Source: an uncultured Collinsella sp. (GTDB lineage Bacteria > Actinomycetota > Coriobacteriia > Coriobacteriales > Coriobacteriaceae). From it: 16,959 nucleotides of DNA. Numbering within the stretch: the first letter of the stretch is position 1; each line of letters opens with the position of its first letter. Location of the stretch: NCBI GenBank assembly GCA_902494135.1, contig CABUSE010000014.1, positions 1 to 16,959 on the forward strand, read 5' to 3'. The notes under the pieces are model-generated. The model did no database searches, had not been told where the DNA came from, and was given only the letters and a program-made list of their open reading frames with translations. Positions 15,364-16,959 of this stretch are shown here, one piece after another. The translations under genes were made by a program, and so were the position numbers.

Positions 15364-16608
15364 TTACTCGTGATCTTGGTAAATCTCACGCGGAGCAAGC
15401 TCCGAATGTTTGCGTTTTAAGGTCTTAGGGGCCTTATACGTGTTGCTCTCGAAGTCGATGTACTCGGTCTGCTTGAGCAGGCGCTCGATCATCTCCTCGT
15501 GATCGAACAACTCCCAGGCCTCATGTACGGCATCGAGTTTAGCGTGCGTCTCGGGACGGCGCGGCATAAACAGCGTGCAGCAGTCGGGAGCGGCCTCAGT
15601 CGAGATATCGAACGTACCGATCTCCTCGGCGCGCGCGATGATCTCCTGCTTGTCCGAACCGATGAGAGGACGGAACACGGGGATCTTCACGGCCTCGTTG
15701 ACAGCCATGATGTTCTCAAGCGTTTGAGAGGCAACCTGCCCAAGCGATTCGCCCGTAACGATGGCCTTAGCGCCCTCGATATGCGCGATGCGCTCGGCAA
15801 CCGAATACATAATGCGGCGATACATGATCACGCGCAGATTGCTGGGACAGGTGACCGAAATCTCACGCTGGCAGTCGCCAAACGGCACCACGTACAGGCG
15901 GCCGATCTGGACACCCGGCTCAAGCGCACGGATGATATCCTGCACCAAATACTCGCTCGTATCGGGCGTCTGCGGACGACCAGAGAAATGTACCGGCACG
16001 CACACCGCGCCGCGACGCGCGAGCATCCAGGTCGCCACCGGAGAATCGATACCTGACGACAGCAGCGTCACGACCTTGCCGGCAGAACCCACCGGCAGAC
16101 CGCCCACGCCGCGCTCGGAGCGCGCGTACACATAAACGCTACCCTGGACCACCAGTACGTGCACCATCGCATCGGGGTCGTGCATTTGAACCTTTTTATC
16201 GGGGAAGGCCTCACACAACACCTCGCCCACCTGACGATTGATGTCAATCGAGGTGAGCTCATAGTCGGTATTGGAGCGCTTAGCGTGCACCTTAAACGAA
16301 TCGAAGGAACCAAACTCGCGCAGCGCCTTGACGGCGGCGGTGCAGTACTCCTGCGGGTCGCGGTTGGTGTGATACGCCAAAGACACACGAGCAACGCCGG
16401 GAACGCTGCGAATGACACGCGCCGCATCATCGGCCTGATGCTCGTTAAAGGTCACGAGGATATAACCGGAAATTCGAGACACGGCGTTCACGGAAAAGGC
16501 GGCCAAAGCCGCCTTAATGTTATCCATGAGGATATGCTCAAAATGTGCGCGGTTCTTACCCTTCAGTCCAACCTCGTGATAGTGGACCAGGCAGACGCGA
16601 GCCGCCAT
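15364..16608 (-). CDS. thiI: tRNA 4-thiouridine synthase ThiI (no rhodanese domain)
   Basis: ThiI adenylates U8 of tRNA for sulfur transfer and, in many bacteria, also supplies sulfur for the thiamine thiazole. The 414 residues hold an N-terminal ferredoxin-like domain, a THUMP domain (about 60-165) and a PP-loop ATPase domain from about 175. The PP-loop reads LLSSGIDSP (182-190), where most family members have SGG in place of SSG. GESLGQVASQTLENI and DCCTLFMPRRP follow and are typical. The length fits the short, Bacillus-like form that lacks the C-terminal rhodanese domain and uses a separate cysteine desulfurase; none is encoded here. The ATG directly abuts the rpoZ stop (TAAATG) and lacks a strong ribosome binding site, which suggests translational coupling. 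The gene is followed by a strong terminator. Confidence 0.95.
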   Translation of the reverse strand: MAARVCLVHYHEVGLKGKNRAHFEHILMDNIKAALAAFSVNAVSRISGYILVTFNEHQADDAARVIRSVPGVARVSLAYHTNRDPQEYCTAAVKALREFGSFDSFKVHAKRSNTDYELTSIDINRQVGEVLCEAFPDKKVQMHDPDAMVHVLVVQGSVYVYARSERGVGGLPVGSAGKVVTLLSSGIDSPVATWMLARRGAVCVPVHFSGRPQTPDTSEYLVQDIIRALEPGVQIGRLYVVPFGDCQREISVTCPSNLRVIMYRRIMYSVAERIAHIEGAKAIVTGESLGQVASQTLENIMAVNEAVKIPVFRPLIGSDKQEIIARAEEIGTFDISTEAAPDCCTLFMPRRPETHAKLDAVHEAWELFDHEEMIERLLKQTEYIDFESNTYKAPKTLKRKHSELAPREIYQDHE

Positions 16609-16890
16609 TTAGGCTTCAGCAACCTTGTGGCCGAGCGCCTTCTCGTAACGAGCCTCGTCGTAAGAGATGTCGCCGTCGACAATCTCGTCCATAGCCATCG
16701 AGATGGTATCGGCACCGGAAAGCCCGATGGTGATGTCATCGACATCCTGGACGGCAAGCACGCGGTTGTGCTGGCCACGCAGCATGCTATTGATGTCGCA
16801 GGCGCGCTTGGAGGCAAGCGAAGCGAGCAGGAAGCGGTTGTGATCGGTCTTCTCCAGAAGATCGTCAATGCAAGGCTTTACAACGGACAC
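16609..16890 (-). CDS. rpoZ: DNA-directed RNA polymerase subunit omega
   Basis: The small RNA polymerase subunit that helps beta' fold and assemble. It has 93 residues. The segment CIDDLLEKTDHNRFLLASLASKRA (residues 7-30) is the recognisable omega core, followed by DINSMLRGQ and an acidic C-terminal half. The start is GTG at 16890; GAGG lies 3 nt upstream and AAAGGA farther up, so the ribosome binding site is somewhat unusual but no better start exists. It begins 5 nt after the gmk stop, and gmk-rpoZ is a very common pair. thiI as the next gene is less common. Tight packing makes the three a single transcript. Confidence 0.92.
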   Translation of the reverse strand: MSVVKPCIDDLLEKTDHNRFLLASLASKRACDINSMLRGQHNRVLAVQDVDDITIGLSGADTISMAMDEIVDGDISYDEARYEKALGHKVAEA

Positions 16891-16895
16891 GGACC

Positions 16896-16959
16896 TCAGA
16901 TCCTTTCATGCATATCGAGAACGCGAACGAGCTCATCGGTCGCGCGGTCGAGATCGTCA
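16896..16959 (-). CDS. gmk: Guanylate kinase, C-terminal end only
   Basis: Only the last 20 codons and the TGA stop are in the window; the rest lies beyond the right edge. The peptide DDLDRATDELVRVLDMHERI resembles the usual end of guanylate kinases, where an N-D-D-L/F stretch is followed by a final helix with alternating charged and Leu/Val residues. The position 5 nt upstream of rpoZ is the standard gmk site. Guanylate kinase phosphorylates GMP to GDP. The identification rests on this short match plus context. Confidence 0.7.
   Translation of the reverse strand, partial: DDLDRATDELVRVLDMHERI

Noticed and set aside
1..16959. Mobile elements, CRISPR arrays, tRNA or rRNA genes
   Set aside because: I saw no transposase, integrase, direct repeat array, cloverleaf-like or rRNA-like sequence; all stretches above 150 nt between genes are accounted for by promoters and terminators.

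Overview
The window is a dense, G+C-rich stretch of bacterial chromosome in which every supported gene lies on the minus strand, so genes are read from high to low coordinates. The protein set is entirely housekeeping: guanylate kinase end, RpoZ, ThiI, ComEA, ComEC, HolA, ribosomal protein S20, LepA, DusB, HemW, two DnaJ proteins, MtaB, PhoH, YbeY, a DgkA-family lipid kinase and Era. Frequent GTG/TTG starts, TA-G/A-rich -10 boxes, a TKxD-type Era and the gene order suggest an actinobacterial genome. The class Coriobacteriia (Collinsella-like) is my best guess, from recognition and not from a search.

Layout in the direction of transcription. (1) 16959-15364: the last codons of gmk, then rpoZ and thiI, almost without gaps, closed by a strong hairpin terminator at 15321-15353. 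(2) 15228-12137: a comEA-comEC competence operon, overlapping by ATGA, with a promoter candidate whose spacer holds a perfect 12-bp palindrome. (3) 12128-11096: holA with its own good -35/-10 promoter. (4) 11046-10625: rpsT (S20) with an extended -10 promoter, a roughly 70-nt leader containing a possible attenuator hairpin, and a 14-bp-stem terminator. (5) 10612-1: a ten-gene run lepA-dusB-hemW-dnaJ2-dnaJ-mtaB-phoH-ybeY-dgkA-era, mostly with gaps of 2-13 nt or overlaps. Wider gaps with possible internal promoters occur only before the two dnaJ genes. era runs off the left edge.

The genes form functional groups: DNA uptake and replication (ComEA, ComEC, HolA); ribosome biogenesis and translation (S20, LepA, YbeY, Era, and the tRNA modifiers DusB, MtaB and ThiI); protein folding (two DnaJ); and cofactor or lipid metabolism (HemW, DgkA). 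The order comEA-comEC-holA-rpsT-lepA-hemW-...-dnaJ-mtaB-phoH-ybeY-dgkA-era resembles the well-known Firmicutes arrangement, but hrcA, grpE and dnaK are missing from beside dnaJ, and dusB and a second dnaJ have been added.

The most unusual item is the second DnaJ (5343-6446). It has a J domain, a Gly/Phe region, four zinc motifs and C-terminal domain I, but C-terminal domain II is replaced by about three hydrophobic segments, giving what looks like a membrane-tethered Hsp40. Other points of note are a 60-residue, very acidic N-terminal tail on Era, a possibly leaderless lepA directly behind the rpsT terminator, and a Ser-for-Gly change in the ThiI PP-loop. I saw no mobile element, CRISPR array, tRNA or rRNA.
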